Source: Cristatella mucedo
Lineage: Eukaryota; Bryozoa; Phylactolaemata; Cristatellidae
Length of the DNA stretch: 64,000 bases
Direction of reading: 5' to 3'
Assembly (NCBI GenBank): GCA_009760855.2
Contig: WPIO01000009.1
Coordinates: forward strand, 6,528,501-6,592,500
A program made the translations under genes and the position numbers. The stretch's first letter is position 1, and every line of letters starts with the position of its first letter. Below the pieces are notes generated by a model, which saw only the letters and a program-made list of their open reading frames with translations, searched no databases and was not told the origin of the DNA. Shown here piece after piece: positions 30,309 to 63,762 of this stretch.

Positions 30309-31773
30309 CGATTCCGTGTCGTTAACGTAGACCATTTGATTTCGTAGTCACGGAGAGGCACGACGTGTCTACAGCAAAAAACATAGAGTACATGGCGTAC
30401 AACTCACTTCGAAGCCCCAAATGCAGCAGAAAAAATTATTAAGTTAGCATATTCCGTCTTATAGGTTGTAATTCTGAAAGCCCCGGTAATCACGAGTGCT
30501 GTCATGATCTGGCTTATAGAGCATTCCGCAGGCGAAGTGCTTATACCGCTTTCAACGTAAGCCCATTGAACCCTACTGACTTATACCTTTTGAATTTGTT
30601 TGCCATTTTTGCCGTTGGCATACGAGACGCCTCTCTTCTTATTGCTGCCGATTGTAACTGATATTGCAACTGACCCTTGAAAATTGCAAATGACCCTCCA
30701 CAAACAAAAGTTCCAGCGGTCACCGTGCGTATGTGAGGGGGCCATGAGTCGGGACTTTGGATGGAGCCCTTTCGCTCTTGACTTGGCGACTATATTTTAC
30801 GATTTTTGACTTGATTGATACGTGATGCTGATCTTTGTTAATCACGGCAAGGCTTGATTCCAAGTGAAGCCTGCTTTAAGGGCCGGCTGTAGTGCTTGTG
30901 CACCCGCTCAGGTGAAAAAGTGACCTCAGCTCTCAGCGACAGTAATCACTGGCCTGCCGACGCTACAGGGTGAGATTATAAGGTTCCGCTGCAGCGCTTT
31001 TTAGCTACTAGCGTTTACCTGACACATGGATGACAAATCTTTTCAATCAACTCACGTAATTTTTGGCGTCTATCTGCACCATTTTAAAGATGAAAATTTT
31101 GTAAAATCCCACATCAGTGGGCAATGATGTTTCAAAGATTATTAAATACATTTTCCTGTGTCAGCCATATACTTTAAGGCGAGAGTTGCGTAAGCGTAAA
31201 TGTGCTACGGCGTATCCAGCGTTATTTTAACTGAAGTATTGTGAGGGGTTTGCCTCCAGAAACCCTAGACAATAGCTATGAGAGCAGACAGCTCCGTTTC
31301 TTTAGATCGTCGAGAAGCAGTAGGTCTGGGATGGTAACCTAATTACGGCTCGTCTTCATCCTCAGAAGTCGAATCAAATATTTCTTGCCACAGGTCAGCG
31401 AAGGTTACATTTAAACGGCTGTCAGAGTTGGTAGCCGACTGAGGCGATACGGGCAGTGCTTGTCACCGGCCATACAGCCGTTCTCCAAGCGAATCTCTGC
31501 TCGCATAGTGATTAGGTCGCCGCTCCGAGTGAAGAGGACCCTACTACTTCAAAGAAGCTAGTTCCAACTATCTATGCTTTTAAGAAGGCGACTCATTTCA
31601 GAATCTCTTAAACCACAAACCGCATGTTTTGCGTTCAGCGGGAGGACACCAAAAATATGGTTTCGCTCAGGTTTCGAACCACGGCGAGGTTCTCTAGCCT
31701 CGAGCCAGCTTCGATAAGGAACGTACCTTACCGCAGGACACCGCAGCGACCTTGATTCCATGCCATTTGCATC

Positions 31774-31779
31774 GTGTGT

Positions 31780-31829
<50 letters not shown>
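31774..31829 (+). repeat. (TG)n microsatellite
   Basis: About 28 units with one TA substitution. Confidence 0.95.
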
Positions 31830-31831
<2 letters not shown>

Positions 31832-32412
31832 GTGTGTAAATGACGATTTATAAGAGAAATTTCGCCAATAACAATTAGGCTTCAATCTACGATCAAAGAT
31901 AATCTACGCTTTTTAATGACGGCTGGACTGTGCTATATTTCGGAAGCCTTGAATTGTGTTTGCTTGCAGCATTTAGGTAGTTCTAGCCTCATAACGCCAG
32001 GCAAAAACAGTCTAACCTAACCACACCATAAACACTGACGGTTGATGTAACTGCTCGATCATAATGGCCAAAAAGCTTTGCCAGACATCGCGGCCGTAGG
32101 AGGCAAGCTCCGTCTCGCCGCACGCAGCTTTCGCGCTCGCGCGCTAGCGCTAACCGCGGCGGTCCATCAGCGTTTGTTCAAGTCTCGCTAGCAACGCTGC
32201 TCTTGGACCGGAAGTCGCGAGAGCTCACTCATTTTACCTCGGAGCGGCTGCTGCTGAGGGGGCCGCCGCACTGGAAGCAGCGCACCGACGGAAGGCTGAC
32301 GCGCGCAGACGCCCCCCCGAAAGCGAGAATTTCGGGTGCGAATTTCGAAAAATCGCGCCCGCGAACATTCGCATGTCGCCTTTCTTTGCAGACGCGAAGC
32401 GTGCCCGGCGCA

Positions 32413-53947
<21,535 letters not shown>

Positions 53948-53949
53948 GG

Positions 53950-55640
53950 CAATGACGTCACCGAAGACAGAGTGCCACTAGCTAGTCTGCTGCAATATTC
54001 GCCTAGCCACGATCCAGAGATTCAGAATGCCGGCGCCAATGGCGGTGGCAACTCGCATGCAGGAAAGGTCCAGGAGGGTCTGCCAGAACGCGGATCGTGG
54101 GAGCAGGAACCATTCTATCTTCGTATGCATGCCGCGCTGGGATACTTGCTTACCTAGATGCTCGTCAAGCCGATCAAAAACTAACCAAACTGTGTCTGCT
54201 TGTCCACGGCAGCAGGAAGAACTGCAGATCGCGACAAGAACATATGAGGACACTACTTCGCAGATGGTGGCATTGGCAATTAGAACTGCTCCCTGTCGCT
54301 CGCTATACCGCACTACTGGCTTTGTGGTTTATTTGGCACGGTAGCTCTGAAACCCCAAAAGACCGAAGAGCTTCCACTGTCTGCGGTGTGACGGCCAGCA
54401 GCTTGCCAACAGTCTGGTAGTCTCGCCCGTCCATCGTTCATGCTTTGCTACTGGATGGGGTTGTCATTAAACACTGGCATTATGCTATCGGACCGCGAGC
54501 TTTGACCCACGCGAGCTGCTCGCCACTGGTCTCTATACACCAGCCGATTAATGTATGCGCATGATTTCTCGTTTTGCATTGCATAGCACCCAAATCAGGG
54601 GAAGAAAACTTCGGTATCCTGTTCATTTGGATCGGACGTTCGAAAGGTTGCCGTCGGCAGATACTTTAGTTGCTCGAGATCGAGTCTGCTTTAAAGAAAA
54701 AGAGACGCTCCTGCTTTCTTTCTCCGGAATCCAGAACATTCACAAAGCTAAGGGCAGCTGATTAAAAGCTATGTTCAGCCACCATCCTGGGTCGTAGTAG
54801 TTGTCCGGGGGGGGGGGGGGTGAAAATTGATCGCGCCCGATTAGCAAAAGCTAGAGAAATGCTTGTACCGAAAAAATTCTTTGTTGAGTGGTCAGCATTC
54901 ATCTCCGTAAACACTATTTCGAAAAACATAATTTGTCCAGACAGAATCACGCTCTTAAGTGTAAAGCAAGTAAATTATATCAGGTCGTTCTAAAAAAAAG
55001 ATCTAAGCGGCCTGCAGAAGTCGTCTAGGACAGAAGCCTCCATTGAAATAATGCAGCTCTTCGAGGGAACGTTCGGGGAAGTTGCTTTGTCTTTGGGAGT
55101 GGAACTCACAACCTCAGAAAGTGAAACATTCGGTCAAAGAAATGCGCCATAATTTAACAAACTTCAATTCAAAAGAGTGGGAAAGGAATGTTTCGCGTTT
55201 CAGGAGTTAAGTGCACGATCTTCGAACCAAGAGGTAAGAGCCATACCAGTTTAGTCATTTCGACAATAGTCGTTATATAAAAAAATATCACATTATAAAA
55301 CACTGAAGCACATGCCATAGAAATTGAAACATTAAAGGTGGCGGGTCGTCTTTGTGTGAAAGCACACGGGCCAGGCAGCTATTCTAATCGTGAAGAACTT
55401 TGCGTTGTTGTGCACAAACCGACACGCTCACTTTAGGATAATATAGGTTTATTGTGCATGGACGTTTCTTAACCATTGTCCTAGTGCAGACAGTCTTCCT
55501 CAGCACTTGAAGTGGTGTTGCAATGCCCGAAACTATGAGCTTGGCTGCTGACGTTTACAACAACAGCTTGTGAAATAGCCGCGACAATTCGACGTTTGTG
55601 ACCCGATGCATCATTCTCGCCACCCGAAACCAAGCGCTAC
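53950..55640. other. Spacer with overlapping orphan frames
   Basis: From 53972 to 54420 several overlapping frames on both strands are open (longest about 111 codons on minus), none recognised. This suggests an old transposon segment. A (G)13 run is at 54809-54821. The rest shows nothing. Confidence 0.35.
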
Positions 55641-55644
55641 TAGC

Positions 55645-55830
55645 GATTTCTGCACTATGCAGAATTCACCCTGTGCATGTCACCCCTAATCACGTTATTC
55701 CTTTTGTTTATCGAGCACGCTACCGCTAAACCACACGATCGTGCCTCCTTTGCAGCAGATGTAGAGTGCCTAGAAAGAGACAGAGTTCTCTGGAGGTGTT
55801 ACATCAAATGTATTACTATTGTTGCTATTG
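55645..55830 (+). repeat. L2 3' UTR and tail
   Basis: Matches the UTR 'ccctgtgcatgtcacccctaa' found at 17.57 kb, then the hairpin GTGCCTAGAAAGAGACAGAG and TATTACTATTGTTGCTATT. Confidence 0.8.
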
Positions 55831-56039
55831 TATAGCCAGTATGTGAGGCATAGGCCTGACAGCAGTCGCTCTTTTGGTTTAACAATCTGCCAGTGAGTCA
55901 TAGCACTATCATACTGGTGAGAGTCGAGCAGGACGTAATGCGACGGTAGGACCGCCGGGCTGCCGATGGGCAGAACGGGGGCGCCTCGCGCGAGCACTCT
56001 TTCTTTCAACCCCTTTATCTAGTGAAGCATTACGAATCT

Positions 56040-57900
56040 TGGCCACAGCTGGGCTAAGTTGGTCTGCAAGTGAAGACTACAGAGTTGGTGGCATTGGGCT
56101 CTTCAGGAAACTAGCTCTTATTACTAGACCTTATGAAGGTAGTAGCCACATCGCATGCAGAAACCTCGGAAATCTTGAAAGGAAGGTCAAAGGCTGCGTT
56201 TCAGCTGTTGCTTTAGTCGGAGGGAGCTTAACGGAGGCACGAATGTGCACAGTTTTTGCAGTGAAGAACGCAGAAAACTTTCCAGCCAAGCCGTTAATAT
56301 CTGAGTAGTGAGACTTCTCAGCATTGACCAGCAAACTGTTAGCCGTCTTATAAATCTATTTTGGGTCTGACTGGCAAGACGAGTGATAAATGAAGCCCTG
56401 GCTTTTTTAAGCTTCCTGGTAAAGACTCAAAGGAAGTCTTTGAAATTGACTAGATCTTCATCGGACCCAGATTTCTTAAAACGTTGTTCAATCCTGCGCT
56501 TAACACGGCGCATCTTTTGAAGTTTTTTGCAAATTAAAAGAAATCTCCAGAACTCTGTACGTGGACAGAATGTTCGGGATCATGCTTGTCAAGAGCACTC
56601 CTAAGTGCCATATTTATGGCATCACTGAGGGTATCAAGGCTGTCAGGCGAGTCTGGGTTCAGATCAAGAAGACCTGCAACACATACATATTTCAAAATTT
56701 TCCTTTGGTCAATGGTTTTTTCAAGTTACGTCGCTGGACAAGTTCGACATGACCCTGTACGTACAACAGAGCAGGAACAGTAAACGAAACCGAACAATTA
56801 TCCGAGAGGGTCATCGGGCACGCCGCAAGGTCAGTGGAGCAGACGTTCTTAGTGATAACGAGATCTAGGATATGGCCACCGAAGTGGGTGGTTTGACTAA
56901 CGTGTTGGAACAAAATGTAAATTCTCAAGGCAGTCAAGAAATGAGCGGACCTGGCTGTTGATAGGGTTGTCAATGCGAACATGGAAGTCTCTAGATATCA
57001 GTAACGGCCTGTTCCACGCAATTCTTGTGGAGAGGAACTGCGTAAATTTCTCTATAAACAAGTTAAGACAGCCAGAAGGAGGTCGGTATATCACGACAAC
57101 GAGAGGCATTGTCTTTCATGAGGACCTGATTGAAGATACAAACGATGGACTATGCGAAAACTGCATGTCTTGTAGCCAAACGATTCACGAAATACAATAG
57201 CCACCCAGGCACCAACCTTGTCAGATCGCATGGACTGAAAGAACGAGAGCCCGGGGTGGGGTGGTCTCAGATATATAGCTGAGGGAGTAGGGTGTCATTA
57301 ACGTTTCGGTAAGCAGAAATACATCTAGCTCCTGGACAGTCTAATCGCTGATAAGCAAAGCGTTGTTTTTAACGAGCGGATATTTAACAGGAGGAACTTG
57401 AGAGGCTGTCGAACAACTGGGCGACGCAGATTAAGTGGTTTGCATTCTAGTCGGCATGTAGCCGTCGAGGCCGACACTGCCCCTTCAAATTTAATTTGGA
57501 CCTTAGTAAAAGTCGCCGGTCGACTTTTCGCAACAGGCTGAGGCTCGGCAAGTGAACTACTACCTTAAAGAGTGTTAGTCAGCAGTTTAAACTTCTGGGT
57601 CGTAGCTTTGATAGCCGAGCTGCTGATAGGACTAATGCTGGATGCAGGGAAGTTCTTACTGACCAAGGCTGAAGAAGGCCCACAGGCAGGTATCGTCTAA
57701 TGACGACATCAAACCTTATGCTAAGCAGATCCTGTTTTGTTTTGAGTGTGCTAGCCAAGGAATGCTCAGGAACAGTCACAGCGAAGATGGCAGCAAAAAA
57801 CCCTTAGGTATCATGGGAAGTCAGGTAAAGGTCCACCACACTTGCAGTAGCCCGAGGTCGCTCTCTAGGGTAGGGAGGAATTGGTAAGAGCTTGAATGGC
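56040..57900 (-). mobile_element. L2-type LINE endonuclease region
   Basis: Minus-strand frames read the apurinic-endonuclease part of an L2-like ORF2: VVVIYRPPSGCLNLFIEKF, then PLLISRDFHVRIDN (the family's GDFN position altered to RDF), FLDCLENLHF and FVQHVSQTTHFGGHILDLVI. SDNCSVSF follows where SDH is expected, so the catalytic His is lost. Below 56340 comes the linker before reverse transcriptase (YSDINGLAGKFSAFFTAK). Stops and frameshifts are frequent. It is the only copy in this window that keeps the endonuclease. Its RT half is absent. Confidence 0.8.
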
Positions 57901-57979
57901 AGCTACCGGTTGATCAACAGATATAAAAAAAAGTTCTTACGTTGACCCACAAGACCTGCCATGGCTTGGCTATTTCATA

Positions 57980-58285
57980 CCTAATAATAATAATAATGTA
58001 CTTGATAAAGTGCCCTCCGAGAACTTAATCTCTTTCTAGGCGCTTTGCATTTGCTGCAAAGGGAAATGCAATTGAATGGTGAGTAAAATCATGCTTAAAA
58101 AACAAACAAAATGAATAACATGGTTAGGGGTGACATGCACAGGGTCGGCATGCAAATGTGGTTAGTGGCAGCATGCACAGTGTCAGCATGCATGGGCGAA
58201 TCACAGGGACCTACTAAATGCTGTCCTAAATAGGTATGTTTTTAAGTTCCTTTTTAAATGTGGTCAGGTCAGGGGATGTTCTGAC
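57980..58285 (-). repeat. L2 3' end fragment
   Basis: (AATAAT)n, then the hairpin complement, the UTR and the last codons (complement of the F-K-R-N-L-K-T-Y-L block), cut at the TSPDLT-equivalent text. Confidence 0.85.
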
Positions 58286-58680
58286 GCAGTTGAACTGCTG
58301 CACCAGTTCCAGCCTCCTCGTGCCCTCAGGTCCTGTATGGACAACGGATTAGCTGTTCTATTCCTCTGCTTGAAGGCTGTTGGCAACAGACGCTTTGGCT
58401 CTCATGATTCCTAAGCAATTACTGTCCTGCTGCCGGCTAGGGCACACAGTTTCCAGCCGTCCTGAGCTGCTACTTCCATGCTACTCACTCCCTCAACTGG
58501 TCTGCCGACTCAGTTTATCACTTTCTGTAGTTCGAGTGTATGCTGGCCCAAACTACACTTTCCCTTTGTTGCATGAGATGGAGCCTGCTGGCTACCGAAT
58601 GCATACCGAAAGCTGCTTAGGCTGTGAGTGGGCTATACAAAATTCTTCTGCTGTAACACCCGAGTGGGCTGTACACGGCT
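58285..58680 (+). repeat. LINE (second family) 3' fragment
   Basis: Joined head-on to the L2 fragment. It starts at 'ttgaactgctgcaccagttcc' (the LLHQFQ position of the 19.3-kb copy) and ends in the AAAGCTGCTTAGGCTGTGAG block. The abrupt junction is a nested-insertion or recombination scar. Confidence 0.7.
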
Positions 58681-58689
58681 TCCGGATTT

Positions 58690-60660
58690 AGGTTTAACGA
58701 GACCCGGTAATAGCGTTGGAAGAGTGAAGCCGCCCGAATGCTCCGTGCATTGGGATACCGAGGTCGGCCAGGCAAGCTTCGTTGTTTGGCCACCAGCTAC
58801 CCAGAGCCCCGACAACGAAGAGCCTCACCACTGCCGACCGTTAGCCAGTGGTGAGGAAAGACCAAACGATAGTCACGCACTTATCGGCCTTTGTTGCAGA
58901 CCACCACGAACATCCAAGCTGCCGTCGAACGGCACAGTCGCATCAACGACTACCACATCGGTACCTTTGTCTATCACCACCAGGTCAGGCTTGAGAGCTG
59001 GACTGCCGGCAAGAGGGAGGGAGGCCGCCTGCCGACAAGCCGGCGAGTCTGAAGAGCTCCAACTAGGTGGCCCAAAACCAGGTTGTGTCGGGCCGTGACC
59101 GTGAACTTGCACAGTCTCGGTCAGGCAGCTCGAGAGCAGCTTGTATGGCTTGAGCAAGAGCGTGATGAAGCCGAAGTTACCGGGCACACTGGGTTTCCCT
59201 TCTTGTAAATAAAGACCGTGAAACCTATTTTCCCAGTAGAGGGACGCCCCCTAAGTGGAGGCAGCCGTTCAGGATGAAGACGCCGAGCCTGCACCCGCCG
59301 GTCGATGAAGCAAACGTGGCCAGGCATTCCAGGCGGTCGGCTTCCGTAGACGAGCTGTGGGCTCTGCAAAGGTGGGTGGCGGATGTCTGCCTCCGATAGT
59401 GGAGACATCAGGCTGGGCTACTGATCCGGTTGAGAAGGGATGGTCAGGGCATGTAGCGGTTGAGAAGCGATGGTCAGGGCAAGTAGAGTGTGCAGACGGT
59501 CAGTGCCAACAGGCCAGGCCTGCGAGCGACTCGGCCTCCCAGTGGGAGCCGCAGGCAGGCCAAGTCACCGGTGAAGTTGTCGGTGCTGGCTGCAAAATCT
59601 CGTGGAGGGCCTGGGTGCGGCTGGACACGTGGTGTCGTTACAGCTGTGAGGCGAAGCTCGCATCCCATGGACCACCGTGGACCGCCGTGGACCTCCGTGG
59701 TCCGCCGTGGACCTCCGTGGTCCGCCGTGGACCACCGTGGACCGCCGTGGACCGCCGTGGACCGCCGTGGACCGCCGTGGACCGCCATGGACCGCCGTGG
59801 ACCGCCGTGGACCGCCATGGACCGCCGTGGACCGCCGTGGACCGCCGGATGCAGAGCGGTTCGGTTGAGATGGCTCGTAGGCTCAGAACGAGTGCAGCCG
59901 TGCTTTCGATCGTGATCCTTGTGTGTCATTTGATGCTCCCACAGCAAGCAAGCGACTGTAGGGAAACGCCGAACGTCCAAGAACAACTGTGTCTTAGGGC
60001 TCGCAGAGCGACGGCTCACAGCTGTTCTCTCCTCTGACCTCATTCTCACTACCTCCTCTTCAGGACATGACTCGCGCTCAATAAAGATGAACGCACACAA
60101 CTGTCGCAAAACCACACCTTGACCAGGTATCGAGCAGACGACAACCACTCCTTGCTTAGGCAGAGAAGGGACCGCGAAGCCGTGCCAGTCGTTCGCCCCC
60201 CACGCAGGCCCATACCCAGGGCAGCCATAGGTCGACGATCTCGTGAGGCGAGCGTGGAGTGTCTGAGGAATCCGATTACAGCTGTCCCGCAGGCTGAAGT
60301 ACAGGTACCGGTGAGGCAGAGTACATCGGCACCGGGAAAGTTCGAGGCGTTTCATAATGAGAGGCAGGTGGAGCAATGCGAGAGTATGTCACCAACGAGG
60401 ATGGGGGGAGGTCGGTGGAGTGTCCCGAGTCAAGCTAGATGCTAGGTGAGAAGGTAGTTTTTTCACCGACGAGGTTTGGTGCGTGTTGCAACGGTGTTTG
60501 CTGAGTACCACCGCCGGTGAACAGTCGAAGGGGCAGAGCGGACACTGGAGAGAAGCGTAGAGTTGTATCGGGAGGCAATATGAGAGGAGAACGAGTGTCG
60601 CTGGATGAAGCACTAGGGGCATGATGGATAACCTGTGGGGGCAAAGGGCCACGACTGAGG
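58690..60660 (-). mobile_element. NeSL/R2-type LINE, internally deleted
   Basis: Reading from 60.66 kb downward there is first a C2H2 finger, CPLCPFDCSPAVVLSKH then RCNTH (C-x2-C-x12-H-x4-H). A degenerate spacer follows that contains a 10-bp tandem array. The reverse-transcriptase entry motif comes next (TVFIYKKGNP, then a frameshift, NFGFITLLLKPYKLLSSCL), then an abrupt jump to LKPDLVVIDKGTDVVVVDAT, the PD...D core of the restriction-like endonuclease, and GALGSWWPNN near the end. Finger, RT and C-terminal REL-endonuclease in that order define the R2/NeSL group. The RT catalytic core is missing. Confidence 0.7.
59668..59848 (+). repeat. 10-bp tandem array (TGGACCGCCG)n
   Basis: Eighteen units with ACC/CTC/TCC/ATG variants. 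It generates long open frames on both strands that are not genes. Confidence 0.97.
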
Positions 60661-60750
60661 GCCAGAACCAAGGTGGTTGGTGCCTGTGGCATGTCTACAC
60701 GGGCAGAAGCAGATAAGGTTGGGCCATCGTTGCTTAGCCCACGGCTGTAC

Positions 60751-60868
<118 letters not shown>

Positions 60869-60919
60869 GTATATATATTTTCAACTATATAAAATTGCTG
60901 AAATTCATGCATGCATAGA

Positions 60920-61445
60920 GAGTGATACTATTTTTAAATTGGTCTATGAATTTGTGACATCCTGTCCCGACTTCTGAAACTCAGTGCTTGCTAGTCTATC
61001 GGTTCGTACATTCAGGCGCTTACAGTAAATGCAAAACTCTGCAGCCAGGCTTGTCCATCGTGAGCGTTGCAGTTGCCGCATCACACCACTTCTTGCCGAC
61101 CTGCACTGGCTCTCAGTCAAGCAACACGTCGACTTCAAGGTTGTGTCACAAATTTTTAGTTTCCTTCATTCTTTGGCTCCAACCGATCTATCAGATCTAC
61201 TCTCCCGCCAGGCTAAGTATCGTACCACCAGCTTTTTTAATCAAATCGTTTTCCAACATCTGCTACGAACCTCAAATCCTGTGGAGATCGAGCCCTTAAT
61301 TTGCATGCTTCCAAAGCCTGGAACTCACTTCCTACTATCCTTACGACATCCTCTGACTTGACGGCATTTAAAAAGAAGCTGGAAACGCATTTATTTATCA
61401 CATCATTTAGTGGGTACATGTGATTCGTCCTTTGTGTGGTTACGC
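60920..61445 (+). repeat. Degenerate L2 3' fragment
   Basis: Reads NSAARLVHRERCSCRITPLL, ADLHWLSVKQHVDFKVVS and LHSLAPTDLSDLLSRQAK with stops and a frameshift near 61290. Cut before the tail. Confidence 0.85.
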
Positions 61446-62405
61446 TTGCTGCCAATGTGAATTCGACTGGCGGACGGGAAGCTTCGGCGTCCATTGCTTT
61501 TGTCCGAGATCATTGCTTGAGGTATCTTCGCAAGCGAAACCCGAAGCACTTGCTAACGGCTTTGCTAGAGTTTCTGAGTGAACACAGAAGCTGTGGGAGA
61601 ATACTTGGCACCCACTCTTACTTTCCTAATAGCATTGCCGTGGGCAACGACGCAGGCCTGCTTTTGTATGATAGCAGACTTTTATAAAATCCCAAAACCT
61701 AGTGTGATCAGGTAGTCAATTTCTAGTGAGAGAAACCTTTGGGGTGTCCTGCTGGAAAAGGACGACAGCTGCAGGCAATGTAACCAACTAACTGCCTTCT
61801 ACTGACAGAGAAGGATGCCCACCCACCACTGTAGTTCCAGGCTCAGGGTGGGGCTGACTCATTAGTTAAATCTGCAGGTAGGCAAGTGGCAGGTGGGCGT
61901 ATGACACATTGGGACCTAGCTCGTTAACTTAAGCCGAAGTGAAGATCCAAGTGTGGCGCTTCTTGCTAACGCCGGTTGCAGAAAAGCGAATGGCAAGGGG
62001 CAAACCGTTCTGCTCAACTACATATGCTGGCTTTTTAGAAGCTTAAAGCTGCATTCATCGATCGCTAATCAAACCAAAACGAACGAACCAAAAGTGTCTT
62101 GGCCATGACTTCACCTTCATTATGATTTCGTCATTTGCAGCGACCGAGAACATTTTGCTGTACCCGAGGATAAATTACGTGCTCCTTGCATAACGAAACT
62201 CATTTTGAGCGCAATTTTGGTCCTATCAAGGAAACAAACTAAAACTTATAGAAGAAATCCCGACGAGCCTCAGATTGCTAGGGTAAAGGATGCTCGGGTA
62301 ATGCCCTTGCAAAAGAAAGTGGGTAGAAAATGTTCGGAAGTATTGACGATGGAATGAAATGGGATTGCTCACTTCGTCACTTCGGCGGCCAAGTGAATAT
62401 AAGCC
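61446..62405. other. Spacer with a short orphan frame
   Basis: An 84-codon frame ends at 61687 (for example HLLTALLEFLSEHRSCGRIL), not recognised. The rest shows no gene. Confidence 0.3.
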
Positions 62406-62407
62406 GG

Positions 62408-62669
<262 letters not shown>

Positions 62670-62909
62670 AGATATTCGCTGCCAAGGGGAAAATGAGTGC
62701 GTGCTAAAATAAATTTCAGCGGAATTAATAGTATCGGGTGAGATTTGTTGCGAAATCGGCGGGCTCGACAGCACGAGCTCTGTTGAATTTACCGAGTCTG
62801 GTAGGAGAAATCCGAATCTGGTAGGAGAAATCTGGAAGGAGTCCGCGAATGCTTGAACGGCACGAAAGCAAGCAACTATCTGCTCGCCCTTGTGAGGTTT
62901 CTTTGCAGT

Positions 62910-63167
62910 CGTCTCAGGGCTGACACGGCGTGGATGATCGTAGGCAAGCGCGGAGCCGGACATACTCGGTTAGTGGCAGTATCTCGAGTCGATCTAAAAT
63001 GTTTCGGCGGGCGGGCCGAGAGGCTTTCGCTAAGATGCCAGTCGTACGAATACGCTTTCGATCGCGATCCCACGAAAAACAGCAGCGTCAACCAGCCAAG
63101 GCCGTCGACTACCTGGCGCCGTAATCGACCATACTACGCGAGAGTACATACATACTACGCCGAGTAA
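62910..63167 (+). CDS. Possible two-exon gene end, unknown
   Basis: A good acceptor (GGTTTCTTTGCAG) opens an exon at about 62912-62968 (RLRADTAWMIVGKRGAGHT) with a GTTAGT donor, phase 2. An acceptor TTCGCTAAG near 63034 restores phase and gives CQSYEYAFDRDPTKNSSVNQ and a Tyr/Arg-rich C-terminus, with stop at 63167. A second frame over the same DNA is also open, so the call is weak. No family recognised. Confidence 0.25.
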   Translation, partial: RLRADTAWMIVGKRGAGHTRLVAVSRVDLKCFGGRAERLSLRCQSYEYAFDRDPTKNSSVNQPRPSTTWRRNRPYYARVHTYYAE

Positions 63168-63169
63168 CT

Positions 63170-63632
63170 CGAGTAGCGGCAAGCTCTGCATTCCGCGGCG
63201 AGCTGTCGAGTCTAAGGATCGAGCCCCCCCCCCCCTTAACGTCATCGGTGCCGGTTGACGTAGCGGGAGCTGTTTATTGGAAAGCGTCAAGACTGGGCGG
63301 TCCAAGAGACGTTGATAAACAAGGATGGGCGGGGCTACGCTGCCCATTCACTCACGCCTCCGCCTGAGCCTCGCTGTGCACCATAGCATTAGCTGTTTGG
63401 GCGAGCCGCACTGGCCCGCCCTTCTGCGGTTCTTGAGGCTCGCCGGCTGGGTGGGGGGTTATCTCTCTATGGTGAATTGCGGTTCATCCCTGCCGCCTAA
63501 CCGACAGCATCGCCCTGGGCGTTGACGAAAACGGACACCGCTCACGAAATTAATTCTCAGTGTTATGCAGAAGGCCGCTGACAAGGGTATTTAGCAAGTC
63601 GTCTCGGGCGCCGCGACCGCGTATCTCATTTT
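63170..63632. other. Spacer, nothing recognised
   Basis: Contains a (C)10 run at 63225-63234. No gene supported. Confidence 0.4.

Positions 63633-63762
<130 letters not shown>

Larger units (their letters stand above)
30110..32100. other. Intergenic spacer, mostly unassigned
   Basis: Contains (TA)n at 30274-30307, a (TG)n at 31774-31829 and the weak dispersed block at 30335-30420. A 32-bp sequence at 31475-31506 is identical to 29314-29345. No gene could be supported. Confidence 0.4.

Noticed and set aside
59474-60376. A 300-codon minus-strand frame
   Set aside because: Kept open by the TGGACCGCCG array; the real reading of this strand is a decayed NeSL/R2 element in other frames.
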